Of a stretch of 54,775 bases of DNA, positions 8,703-16,444 are shown piece after piece. The DNA comes from an uncultured Sphingomonas sp. Its GTDB lineage: Bacteria; Pseudomonadota; Alphaproteobacteria; Sphingomonadales; Sphingomonadaceae. The position numbers were made by a program, and so were the translations under genes. The DNA lies in contig NZ_CALMAW010000033.1 of assembly GCF_937859915.1 (NCBI RefSeq), positions 1-54,775 on the forward strand, in the 5' to 3' direction. A model generated the notes under the pieces. It was not told the origin of the DNA. It ran no database searches and saw nothing but the letters and a program-made list of their open reading frames with translations. Numbering within the stretch: position 1 is the stretch's first letter; the number at the start of each line of letters is the position of its first letter.

Positions 8703-8921
8703 GCCGGTGCCTCGCAAGGGGCTTAAAATGGGAAGGCGGTGAGGGTGATGGCGGAAAAGCTGCATCCAAAGCCGCAGCTGTCCCTGCAACTGTAAGCGGC
8801 GAGCGGGATGCACATCGCCTCGGGGTGTTCCACGGGGCAGTCACTGGGCGACGCACAGCGTGCCGACCCTGGGAAGACCGTGCATCGCGCGTTGACCCGC
8901 AAGCCAGGAGACCTGCCGGCG
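8703..8921 (+). promoter_or_regulatory. Cobalamin (B12) riboswitch
   Basis: The conserved core appears in order: GGTGCC at the 5' side, GGGGCTTAAAATGGGAA, GCCGCAGCTGTCCC then TGCAACTGTAAGCGG (8771-8800), CAGTCACTGGG, CCTGGGAAGACCG, and the B12 box AGCCAGGAGACCTGCC (8902-8917). This matches the adenosylcobalamin riboswitch family. It lies upstream of cobG and is expected to lower cob expression when B12 is abundant. No terminator with a T-tract follows, so control probably acts on translation initiation or by Rho. Confidence 0.95.
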
Positions 8922-9205
8922 TTCTGGTCGCTCTTGCCTCGGCCCAGGGATTGGCCATGGCACGGAAGCTCCGTCGGAGCGACGAACCTGCGGCGGGGGC
9001 CGCATCGGTTCGCATGGGCAGGCGTCGCGTCCGCCGGGCCATGCGCACCGACCGCACGCGCGGACGCCCTCGTCCTTCGTCGCCGGCGCCCGAGATCCGT
9101 GTCCATGCTCGTTCCCTCACGATTGCCACCATGTCGCTCGACATCGGACGCGACGCGCGTGTCACGATCGGTGCCGCCAGTGCCGGCCCGCGGGCGTGGC
9201 TCGCT
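8922..9205 (+). other. Long leader between the riboswitch and cobG
   Basis: About 280 bases separate the aptamer from the most likely cobG start. A short hairpin GCTCC-GTC-GGAGC (around 8970) is the only structure I noticed. Two in-frame ATGs are possible cobG starts (9131 and 9206). No separate gene such as cbtB is recognisable. Confidence 0.4.
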
Positions 9206-10330
9206 ATGAAAGGCTTCGAGGTAAAAGGCTGGTGTCCTGACGCATGGCGGCCGATGCAGGCGGGCGACGGCCTGTTGGTGCGCGTCCGTCCGCCCCTCGG
9301 CCAGCTGACCCGTGCTGAGGTCCTGGGCCTATGCGAGGCCACCAAGACGTACGGTCGCGGCCGGATCGAGATCACGGCGCGCGCCAACCTTCAGGTCCGC
9401 GGCGTCGGCGAAGGCGCATGGCGCGATCTCGTCGCAGCGCTTCTGGCACTGGGGCTTGTCGATCCCGATCCCGCCCGCGAGGCTAAGCGCAATGTCCTGG
9501 TCGTGCCCGATTGGTGCGACGGCGACGACAGCCACCGCATCGCCACCGCCTTGCTAGCCCAGCTCGACGCGCTGCCAAGCGTGCCCGGCAAGGTCGGTTT
9601 CGCCATCGATGCCGGTGTCGCCCCGATGCTTGGCGAGGCGTCCGCCGATTTCCGGGTTGAGCGCGACAGCGACGGCGGTTTGCTGGTGCGTGCCGATGGT
9701 CGTGAGACGGGCATGGCGCTGGAGCCTCGCGATGCCGCGGATGCTCTGGTCGCGCTGGCGCGCTGGTTCGTCGAGAGCGGCGGCATCGGATCCGGGCGGA
9801 TGGCGCATCACCTCGCGCCGCTCCCCGCTTGGGCGCAGGGGGGCAGCCGCCCCGCCCCGGCTCGCGCGCCGCTTTGGCCGGGTGCCCACGCGCTCGGCGC
9901 AATATATGGCACCGCGTTCGGCACGATCGAGGCCGACACGCTCGCGGCTGCGCTGGCGGATGCCGACGCCGTCCGCTTCACGCCCTGGCGGCAACTGCTG
10001 CTCGAAGGGGCGGCGGCCCGCGCTCGCGATGGCCTGATCGACGACGCCGCAAGTCCGATGCTGCGGGTCGAAGCCTGTCCCGGCGCTCCGGATTGCCCGC
10101 AGGCGAGTGTCGCGACGCGTCCGCTCGCAACCGCACTCGCGACGCGGATGACGGGGACGCTCCATGTCTCCGGCTGCGCCAAGGGCTGCGCCTGCAGGCG
10201 GTCCACCGATATCGTGCTGACCGGGCGGGACGGGCGGTTCGATATCGCTTTTGCCGCCCGCGCCGGTGCGCCGCCGCGGCACGAAGGCGTCACGCCGGCG
10301 ACGCTGCTTGCCCGGTTGGGAGCGGCCTGA
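9206..10330 (+). CDS. cobG: Precorrin-3B synthase (CobG)
   Basis: Oxygen-dependent enzyme that converts precorrin-3A to precorrin-3B before ring contraction; its presence marks the aerobic B12 route. It belongs to the nitrite/sulfite-reductase-like family with a siroheme-type fold and a 4Fe-4S cluster. The N-terminus MKGFEVKGWCPDAWRPM is the usual one, and the cluster cysteines are in CPGAPDC and SGCAKGC. The frame runs far upstream through the riboswitch without a stop, but only the part from 9206 is protein-like; an ATG at 9131 would add 25 residues. 374 residues. Its stop overlaps the cobH start (TGATG). Confidence 0.92.
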   Translation: MKGFEVKGWCPDAWRPMQAGDGLLVRVRPPLGQLTRAEVLGLCEATKTYGRGRIEITARANLQVRGVGEGAWRDLVAALLALGLVDPDPAREAKRNVLVVPDWCDGDDSHRIATALLAQLDALPSVPGKVGFAIDAGVAPMLGEASADFRVERDSDGGLLVRADGRETGMALEPRDAADALVALARWFVESGGIGSGRMAHHLAPLPAWAQGGSRPAPARAPLWPGAHALGAIYGTAFGTIEADTLAAALADADAVRFTPWRQLLLEGAAARARDGLIDDAASPMLRVEACPGAPDCPQASVATRPLATALATRMTGTLHVSGCAKGCACRRSTDIVLTGRDGRFDIAFAARAGAPPRHEGVTPATLLARLGAA

Positions 10331-10959
10331 TGGCCCATGTCTATGAAACCGACGGTGCTGCGATCTACCGGCGATCCTTCGCGATCATCCGCGCCGAAGC
10401 CGATCTGGCCCGCTTCGGGGCGGATGAGGAGGGCGTCGCGGTGCGCATGATCCATGCCGCAGGGATCGTGGGGCTGGCCGAGCATATCCGCTTTTCCGCC
10501 GGCTTCGTCGCCGCGGCGCGTGAGGCGCTGGTCCGCGGCGCGCCGATCCTGTGCGACGCGCGGATGGTAAGCGAAGGCGTCACCCTTACGCGACTGCCCG
10601 CGGCCAACCCGATCCTGTGCACGCTTCACGACGAGGCGGTGCCCGCGCTCGCGCAATCGATGGGAACGACGCGATCGGCCGCGGCGCTGGAGCGATGGCG
10701 GCCGCATCTGGGCGGTGCGCTGGTCGCGATCGGCAATGCCCCGACCGCCCTGTTCCACCTCCTCGACATGCTCGACGACGAGACATGTCCGCGTCCGGCC
10801 GCGATCATCGGCTGCCCGGTCGGCTTCGTCGGCGCGATCGAATCCAAGGCGGCGCTCTGGGCGGCGTGTCCGGTGCCCTGCTGCATCGTCGAGGGCCGGA
10901 TGGGCGGCAGCGCGATCACGGTCGCGGCGGTCAATGCGCTTGCGAGCCGCGCCGAATGA
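10330..10959 (+). CDS. cobH: Precorrin-8X methylmutase (CobH)
   Basis: Moves the C-11 methyl group to C-12, giving hydrogenobyrinate. 209 residues, normal for CobH/CbiC. The catalytic His is His42 in RMIHAAG, and the family motif PAAIIGCPVGFVGAIESKAA is present near residue 160. The start overlaps the cobG stop by one base and the stop overlaps the cobI start (ATGA), so translation is coupled in the cob run. Confidence 0.95.
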   Translation: MAHVYETDGAAIYRRSFAIIRAEADLARFGADEEGVAVRMIHAAGIVGLAEHIRFSAGFVAAAREALVRGAPILCDARMVSEGVTLTRLPAANPILCTLHDEAVPALAQSMGTTRSAAALERWRPHLGGALVAIGNAPTALFHLLDMLDDETCPRPAAIIGCPVGFVGAIESKAALWAACPVPCCIVEGRMGGSAITVAAVNALASRAE

Positions 10960-11681
10960 CGCCCGGTACGATCCACGGCGTCGGGCTCGGTCCCGGTGCC
11001 CCCGACCTGCTCAGCGTGCGCGCCGATCGGCTGGTCCGCGCGACACGCCACATCGCCTATTTCCGCAAGGCGGGGCATCCGGGGCAGGCGCGCCGCATCG
11101 TCGACGGCTTGCTGCGCGCCGACGCCGTCGAGCTGGCGATGGAATATCCCGTCACCACCGAGATCGCGTTCGACGATCCCGACTATAAGCACCGTCTGTC
11201 CGGCTTCTATGCCGACTGTATCGAGCGACTGGTCGCGCTCGCCGCCGCCGGCGAGGATATCGTCGTGCTGTGCGAGGGCGATCCCTTCTTTTACGGCTCG
11301 TTCATGCACCTCTACACCCGGCTGGCGGGCCGGGCGGCGGTCACGGTTGTGCCGGGGATCACCGGCATGTCTGGCGCCTGGACCGCGAGCGGCGTGCCGA
11401 TCACCTGGGGCGACGATGTGCTCACCGTGCTGACGGCCACGCTGCCCGAGGCAGAACTCGTCCGGCGGATCCGCGATACCGATGCGTTGGTCGTCATGAA
11501 GATCGGGCGGCATCTCCCCAAGCTGCGCCGCGCGCTCGCCGCGGCGGGGCGCGAGGATGCGGCATGGCTGGTCGAATATGCCACGATGCCGGGCGAGCGC
11601 GTGTCCCGGCTTTGCGATGTCGGCGCGGTCGCGCCCTATTTCTCGATCGTGCTGATCCACGGGCAGGGGCGTCGGCCGTGA
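10956..11681 (+). CDS. cobI: Precorrin-2 C20-methyltransferase (CobI)
   Basis: SAM-dependent methylation of precorrin-2 at C-20. 241 residues of the tetrapyrrole methylase fold: [14 protein letters not shown] at the N-terminus, VVLCEGDPFFYGSF and VVPGITGMSGAW in the middle. The start was taken at ATGACGCCC, where ATGA overlaps the cobH stop. Its own stop overlaps the GTG of cobJ. Confidence 0.95.
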   Translation: MTPGTIHGVGLGPGAPDLLSVRADRLVRATRHIAYFRKAGHPGQARRIVDGLLRADAVELAMEYPVTTEIAFDDPDYKHRLSGFYADCIERLVALAAAGEDIVVLCEGDPFFYGSFMHLYTRLAGRAAVTVVPGITGMSGAWTASGVPITWGDDVLTVLTATLPEAELVRRIRDTDALVVMKIGRHLPKLRRALAAAGREDAAWLVEYATMPGERVSRLCDVGAVAPYFSIVLIHGQGRRP

Positions 11682-12427
11682 CCGGCTGGCTTGCGATTGC
11701 AGGGCTCGGGCCGGGCGATGCCGGCATGGTCACGCCCGAGGTGACGGAGGCGCTCGCGCTGGCGACCGATGTCGTCGGCTACATCCCCTATGTTGCCCGG
11801 ATCGCGCCCCGGCCGGGACTGACGCTGCATGCGACCGACAATCGCGTCGAGCTCGACCGCGCCGCGCATGCGCTGGCGATGGCGGCGGACGCCAAGCGCG
11901 TCGTCATCGTCTCGTCGGGCGATCCCGGCGTGTTCGCGATGGCCGCCGCCGTCTTCGAGGCGCTGGAGGCGGGGCCTGCCGACTGGCGAGCGCTCGATAT
12001 CCGCGTGCTGCCCGGCATAACCGCAATGCTGGCGGCGAGCGCACGGGCCGGGGCGCCGCTCGGCCATGACTTTTGCGCGATCAACCTGTCCGACAATCTC
12101 AAGCCCTGGTCGCTGATCGAACGCCGCATACGGTTCGCGGTCGAAGCGGACTTCGCGATCGCCTTCTATAATCCGCGCTCCGTCGCCAGGCCCGAGGGCT
12201 TTGCGCATGTGCTCGCGATCCTGCGCGAGACCTGCGGCGCGCATCGCCCGATCCTCTTCGCGCGCGCTGTCAGCACTGCCGAGGAGACGTTGCGCATCGT
12301 CCCGCTCGGCGAGGCTTCGCCCGACATGGCGGACATGCGCACGATGGTGATCGTCGGCTCGAGCCGCACGCGGACGATCGAACGGCCGGGCGGCAGCTGG
12401 CTCTACACGCCGAGGTCGGCAGCGTGA
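11678..12427 (+). CDS. cobJ: Precorrin-3B C17-methyltransferase (CobJ)
   Basis: Catalyses C-17 methylation with ring contraction to precorrin-4. 249 residues: LAIAGLGPGDAGMVTPE, VVIVSSGDPGVFAMA, VLPGITAMLAASARAGAP, FYNPRSVARP and the C-terminal TMVIVGSSRTR. The GTG start lies in GTGA, overlapping the cobI stop. The last 25 bases overlap the 3' end of cobK on the other strand. After cobJ the rightward run resumes with cobL about 720 bases later. Confidence 0.94.
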   Translation: MTGWLAIAGLGPGDAGMVTPEVTEALALATDVVGYIPYVARIAPRPGLTLHATDNRVELDRAAHALAMAADAKRVVIVSSGDPGVFAMAAAVFEALEAGPADWRALDIRVLPGITAMLAASARAGAPLGHDFCAINLSDNLKPWSLIERRIRFAVEADFAIAFYNPRSVARPEGFAHVLAILRETCGAHRPILFARAVSTAEETLRIVPLGEASPDMADMRTMVIVGSSRTRTIERPGGSWLYTPRSAA

Positions 12428-13185
12428 CCAAGCCAGCGCAACGCCGTTCCGATATCATATACTTCAGCCGCCGCCGAAACCGGGGGACGATCGATCATCA
12501 GCACCGGAAGTCCGAGCGTGCGCGCCGCGATCAGCTTGGCCGATGCACCGCTGCCGCCGGCATTCTTGCAGACCAGCAGGTCGATCGCATGCGTCTGCAG
12601 CAGCGCAACATCGGAGGCTGGGTCGAAAGGCCCGCGATCGACCACAAGCACGTGCCGGGGCAAATCCGGCAGCGTCTCCGGCAGATCGACGAAGCGCAGC
12701 AGATAGGCATGGTGCGGCTGCGCGGCGAACGCATCAACATGCATCCGGCCGAGCGCGAGCATCACCCGCTGCGGTGGGCCGGACAACGCATCGACCGCGG
12801 CGGGGATGTCGGCGACATGCCGCCAGCGATCCCCCTCTACCGCACGCCACGGCGGCCGGGTCAGCACGATATGCGCGGTGCCGGTTTCGGCGGCCGCGAG
12901 AACGGCATTGCGCCGCATCGTCGCGGCGAAGGGATGGGTCGCGTCGATCAGATGCGTGACGCGCTCACGCTGCAGATAGGCCGCGAGGCCCTTCACCCCG
13001 CCGAAGCCGCCGACGCGCACCGGGATCGGCTGCGGCTTGGGGTGGGCGGTGCGCCCGGCATAGCTCAAAGTCGCGCGCAGGCCGCGTGCGGCCAGCGCCT
13101 CGGCGAGCGCGCTCGCCTGCGTGGTGCCGCCGAGCAGCAGGATGTTGGGTGTGGTTGAGGCGGCTTGGCTCACGATCGTCGGCAT
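12403..13185 (-). CDS. cobK: Precorrin-6A reductase (CobK), antisense within the cob run
   Basis: NADPH-dependent reduction of precorrin-6A to 6B. About 260 residues: NILLLGGTTQASALAEALA at the N-terminus, VTHLIDATHPFAATM, VMLALGRMHVDAFA, and KNAGGSGASAKLIAARTLG near the C-terminus. Start taken at the ATG at 13185; a GTG at 13173 is an alternative. The frame runs upstream through cobL as a shadow. It lies on the opposite strand inside an otherwise rightward, coupled cob series. Its 3' end overlaps cobJ and its 5' end overlaps the start of cobL. Confidence 0.93.
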   Translation of the reverse strand: MPTIVSQAASTTPNILLLGGTTQASALAEALAARGLRATLSYAGRTAHPKPQPIPVRVGGFGGVKGLAAYLQRERVTHLIDATHPFAATMRRNAVLAAAETGTAHIVLTRPPWRAVEGDRWRHVADIPAAVDALSGPPQRVMLALGRMHVDAFAAQPHHAYLLRFVDLPETLPDLPRHVLVVDRGPFDPASDVALLQTHAIDLLVCKNAGGSGASAKLIAARTLGLPVLMIDRPPVSAAAEVYDIGTALRWLGHAADLGV

Positions 13186-14347
13186 AGGCGAGGATGGCCT
13201 CGCCGGGCTATCCCCCGCGAGCCGGGCCGCGCTCGATGCCGCCGAGATCGTGACCGGATCGGCGCGGCATCTTGACCTGCTGCCTGATCTCGCCGCCGAG
13301 ACGCGCGTCTGGCCGGTGCCGTTCGCGGACGGTATCGCGCCGCTCATCGCCTTGCGCGGGCGCCCGACCGTGATGCTGGCGTCGGGAGATCCCTTCTGGT
13401 TCGGCGCCGGCAGCGTTCTGGCGCAGCGGCTCGATCGCGGCGAGTGGGTCGCGCACCCGGCGCGCTCGACCTTTGCGCTGGCCGCCGCCCGGCTCGGTTG
13501 GCCGCTGGAGGCGACCACCTGTCTCGGCTTGCATGCGCGCCCGCTGGCTCGCATCCGCCCCCATCTGGCGGCAGGCCGGTCGCTGCTCGTGCTGGTCCGC
13601 GATGGCGCCGCAGTGGCGGAATTGGCGCACCTACTCGCCGATCTCGGTTTCGGGGCGTCCCGACTCCATGTCCTCGAGGCGCTGGGCGGCCCCCGCGAGC
13701 GCATTCGCGCCACGACCGCCGATGCGCTCGACTTCGCCGACATCGCGCATCCGGTCGCGGTCGCCATCGAGGCACAAGGTGGCGCGGGCTTGCCGCGCAG
13801 CGCGGGGCTCGCCGACGCGCTGTTCGCGCATGACGGACAGATCACCAAACGCCCGATGCGCGCACTCAGTCTGTCCGCGCTGGCTCCGCGCGCCGGCGAG
13901 ATGCTGTGGGACGTCGGTGCGGGGTCGGGATCGATCGCGATCGAATGGCTGCTGACCCATCCCGCGAACCGCGCGATCGCGTTCGAGGCCGATCCAGGCC
14001 GTGCGCCGCGCATTCGTGCCAATGCCGCAGCGCTGGGCGTCGATCGGCTCGATGTCGTCGAAGGGCGCGCGCCCGCGATCGTGGCCGGGCAGCCATCGCC
14101 GGACGCGATCTTCATCGGCGGCGGCCTGTCGCAGCCGATGCTCGACACGATCTGGACGTTGGCCGCACCCGGCACGCGTCTGGTCGCCAACGCGGTGACG
14201 CTCGAATCCGAGGCGCTGCTTGCGACATGGCATGCCGCGAAAGGCGGCACGCTGCTGCGGATCGAGCTCGCCGAGGCCGCGCCGCTCGGCACGCGTCGCG
14301 GCTGGCGGTCGAGCTATCCGGTGGTGCAGTGGAGCGTGACGCTGTGA
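13151..14347 (+). CDS. cobL: Precorrin-6Y C5,15-methyltransferase, decarboxylating (CobL)
   Basis: Bifunctional enzyme methylating C-5 and C-15 and decarboxylating the C-12 acetate. The N-terminal CbiE-like half begins [17 protein letters not shown] and has [12 protein letters not shown]. The C-terminal CbiT-like half has the SAM motif [16 protein letters not shown] and EGRAPAI. About 398 residues, the normal fused length. GTG at 13151 has AGGA eight bases upstream; ATGs at 13142 and 13121 are in-frame alternatives. The stop overlaps the cobE GTG start. Confidence 0.93.
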   Translation: MVEAAWLTIVGIGEDGLAGLSPASRAALDAAEIVTGSARHLDLLPDLAAETRVWPVPFADGIAPLIALRGRPTVMLASGDPFWFGAGSVLAQRLDRGEWVAHPARSTFALAAARLGWPLEATTCLGLHARPLARIRPHLAAGRSLLVLVRDGAAVAELAHLLADLGFGASRLHVLEALGGPRERIRATTADALDFADIAHPVAVAIEAQGGAGLPRSAGLADALFAHDGQITKRPMRALSLSALAPRAGEMLWDVGAGSGSIAIEWLLTHPANRAIAFEADPGRAPRIRANAAALGVDRLDVVEGRAPAIVAGQPSPDAIFIGGGLSQPMLDTIWTLAAPGTRLVANAVTLESEALLATWHAAKGGTLLRIELAEAAPLGTRRGWRSSYPVVQWSVTL

Positions 14348-14709
14348 TCGTCGCGGGTTTCGGCTTTCGTCGGGCGGCTACGTGTGCCTCGTTCGAGGGC
14401 GCTTTGCGTCTGGCGCAGGACGGCCTGCCGACGATCGAGGCGCTTGCCGTACCCGACGACAAGCGCGCCGCCTTCGCGCTGTTCGCCGACACGCTCGGCC
14501 TGCCGATCATCGCCATCTCCGCCGATGCGCTGGCGGCGGCCGATACGGCCACCCGGTCCGCGCCCAGCATCGCCGCGCGGCGGACCGGAAGCGTTGCGGA
14601 GGCCGCCGCGCTCGCCGCCGCGGGCGAAGGCGCGGTTCTGCTTGGCGCCCGTCATATCTCGCCGGATCGCCTCGCGACCTGTGCCATCGCCCGAGGCGCC
14701 TGCCCATGA
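14344..14709 (+). CDS. cobE: Cobalamin biosynthesis protein CobE (CbiG C-terminal-like)
   Basis: Small 121-residue protein of the CobE/CbiG-C family, found in aerobic cob operons; its precise role in corrin synthesis is not settled. Visible features: [20 protein letters not shown] at the start, [16 protein letters not shown], and [23 protein letters not shown] start in GTGATC overlaps the cobL stop, and ATGA overlaps the cobM start. Confidence 0.88.
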   Translation: MIVAGFGFRRAATCASFEGALRLAQDGLPTIEALAVPDDKRAAFALFADTLGLPIIAISADALAAADTATRSAPSIAARRTGSVAEAAALAAAGEGAVLLGARHISPDRLATCAIARGACP

Positions 14710-15491
14710 CCGTCCATTTCATCGGCGCCGGCCCCGGCGCGCCCGACTTGCTGACCCTGCGCGGCCGCGACATTCTCGCGCGCTGCCCGGTGTGCCTCTA
14801 TGCGGGCTCGCTGGTGCCGGCCGCGATGCTCGCGCATTGCCCGCCGGCCGCGCGGATCGTGGACACCGCGCCGCTCTCGCTCGACGAGATCATCGCGGAG
14901 ATCCAAGCCGCGCATGCCGCGGGACACGACGTCGCGCGACTACATTCGGGCGACCTCTCAATCTGGTCGGCGATGGGCGAGCAACTGCGCCGCCTGCGCG
15001 CGCTGGGCATCCCGATCAGCGTCACCCCCGGTGTTCCCGCCTTCGCCGCCGCCGCCGCCGCGCTGGAGGCCGAGCTGACCCTGCCCGGCCTTGCCCAGTC
15101 GGTGGTCCTCACCCGCACCCCAGGCCGTGCGAGCGCGATGCCGGCGGGCGAGACCTTGGCCAATTTCGCGGCGACGGGCGCGACGCTCGCTATCCATCTG
15201 TCGATCCACAACCTTGCGGCGGTCGTCGCCGACCTCGCGCCGGCCTATGGCGGCGACTGCCCGACCGCGATCGTATGGCGCGCCAGCTGGCCCGAACAGC
15301 GCATCGTCCGCGCGACCCTTGCCACGGTCGCGGTCGCGGTCGCCGGCAGCATGGAGCGGACCGCGCTGATCTTGGTCGGCCCGGCCGTGGGTGGCGAGGG
15401 TTTTGCCGAGAGCCGCCTGTACGCGCCCGACTATGATCGCCGCTTCCGGCCGAACGGTGCCGATCCGCGCTTTCCGGGAGACCCGGCGTGA
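14706..15491 (+). CDS. cobM: Precorrin-4 C11-methyltransferase (CobM)
   Basis: Methylates precorrin-4 at C-11. 261 residues: [47 protein letters not shown] and [18 protein letters not shown] are family hallmarks. ATGA start overlap with cobE. Its stop overlaps the GTG of a 22-codon frame that leads to cobF. Confidence 0.95.
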   Translation: MTVHFIGAGPGAPDLLTLRGRDILARCPVCLYAGSLVPAAMLAHCPPAARIVDTAPLSLDEIIAEIQAAHAAGHDVARLHSGDLSIWSAMGEQLRRLRALGIPISVTPGVPAFAAAAAALEAELTLPGLAQSVVLTRTPGRASAMPAGETLANFAATGATLAIHLSIHNLAAVVADLAPAYGGDCPTAIVWRASWPEQRIVRATLATVAVAVAGSMERTALILVGPAVGGEGFAESRLYAPDYDRRFRPNGADPRFPGDPA

Positions 15492-15556
15492 CGCGCGACG
15501 GCGGTTCCCGCGAGGTGGCGCCGATCGCCGGCGCGGGTGTGTCCGCCGGGCTATGA
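15488..15556 (+). CDS. 22-codon frame bridging cobM and cobF (possible coupling ORF)
   Basis: GTG at 15488 sits in GTGA and overlaps the cobM stop. The frame encodes [20 protein letters not shown] plus a final Leu and ends with TGA at 15554-15556, which overlaps the cobF ATG at 15553. The peptide matches nothing I know. It may only keep ribosomes on the message between cobM and cobF, or be a relic. Confidence 0.3.
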   Translation: MTRDGGSREVAPIAGAGVSAGL

Positions 15557-16323
15557 TCCGCCTCGCGCTCATCGGCATCGGTACGGGCAACCCCGATCAT
15601 CTCACCCGCGCTGCGGTCGACGCGATGAACGCCGCCGACCTGATCCTGCTGCCACGCAAGGACGCGCGCACCGCCGAGCTAATCGACCTGCGGCGCTCGA
15701 TCTGCGGAACCGTGCTGACCGGCGCTACCCGCGTCGTCGAGTTCGATCTGCCGACCCGCGCGGCGACGCCTGATTATCGCAGCGACGTCGATGCATGGCA
15801 CGATGCCATTGCTGCTGCCTGGAGCGCGGAGATCGATGCGCATCTTCCCGACGGCGGGGCGCTGGCATTGCTGGTGTGGGGCGATCCTGCCCTCTACGAC
15901 AGCACGCTGCGTATCGCCGAGCGGCTTCGTGCCGCCGGGCGCGCGCTCGATCTGCGCGTGATTCCCGGCATCACCAGCATCCAGGCGCTCACCGCCGCGC
16001 ATGCCATCCCGCTCAACACGCTGGCAGCGCCGGTGACGATCACGACCGGGCGCCAGCTTCGCGACCATGGCTGGCCGAGCGGAGCGGTGAGCGTCGTCGT
16101 GATGCTCGATGCGGGATGCGCGTTCGAGGCGCTTGCACCGCACGGCGTCGACATCTGGTGGGGGGCCTATCTCGGTCTGCCGCAGCAAGCCTTGGTCCAT
16201 GGACCGCTCGCAACGGCGGGTCCCAAGATCGCCGATCAGCGCGCCGCGCTGCGCGCCCGGCACGGCTGGATCATGGACATCTATCTGCTGCGCCGGGAGG
16301 CGCGCGTCTGCGCCGGACAGTGA
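15553..16323 (+). CDS. cobF: Precorrin-6A synthase, deacetylating (CobF)
   Basis: Methylates C-1 and removes the acetyl fragment during ring contraction; specific to the aerobic route. 256 residues: RLALIGIGTGNPDHLTRAAV, LILLPRKDARTAEL, LLVWGDPALYDSTLRIAE, VIPGITSIQALTAAHAIPLN. The ATG sits in CTATGA, overlapping the stop of the small bridging frame. It is the last cob gene here; cobN/S/T and late-step genes are not in the window. Confidence 0.94.
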   Translation: MIRLALIGIGTGNPDHLTRAAVDAMNAADLILLPRKDARTAELIDLRRSICGTVLTGATRVVEFDLPTRAATPDYRSDVDAWHDAIAAAWSAEIDAHLPDGGALALLVWGDPALYDSTLRIAERLRAAGRALDLRVIPGITSIQALTAAHAIPLNTLAAPVTITTGRQLRDHGWPSGAVSVVVMLDAGCAFEALAPHGVDIWWGAYLGLPQQALVHGPLATAGPKIADQRAALRARHGWIMDIYLLRREARVCAGQ

Positions 16324-16374
16324 ACGCGAGCGCATGTCGTACCCAGCGTTGACAAGCGTCGCCATTATCTGAAA

Positions 16375-16388
16375 TGGTAGCGCTATCA
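16375..16388. promoter_or_regulatory. LacI-type operator upstream of the GH3 gene
   Basis: TGGTAGCGCTATCA is a near-perfect palindrome of the form bound by LacI/GalR-family sugar regulators. It lies 57 bases before the GH3 start, just downstream of a TTGACA at 16349-16354. A closely similar site (12 of 14 bases) precedes the TonB receptor gene. The regulator gene is not in this window. Confidence 0.65.
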
Positions 16389-16444
16389 AATTGAGAGCGT
16401 CCTGAAGGATGCCGTTGCGCGAGGCGCAGGGGAGAGTGATCGTC

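Noticed and set aside
8324..9205. Long N-terminal extension of cobG, open back to 8324
   Set aside because: It runs through the riboswitch, and its translation is Arg-rich and not protein-like; CobG starts near 9206.
12403..14292. 629-codon minus-strand frame spanning cobK and cobL
   Set aside because: Only the 12403-13185 part is CobK; the rest is a shadow of cobL.
16349..16390. Full sigma-70 promoter for the GH3 gene
   Set aside because: TTGACA is clear but no acceptable -10 lies at 16-18 bases, so only the operator is reported.
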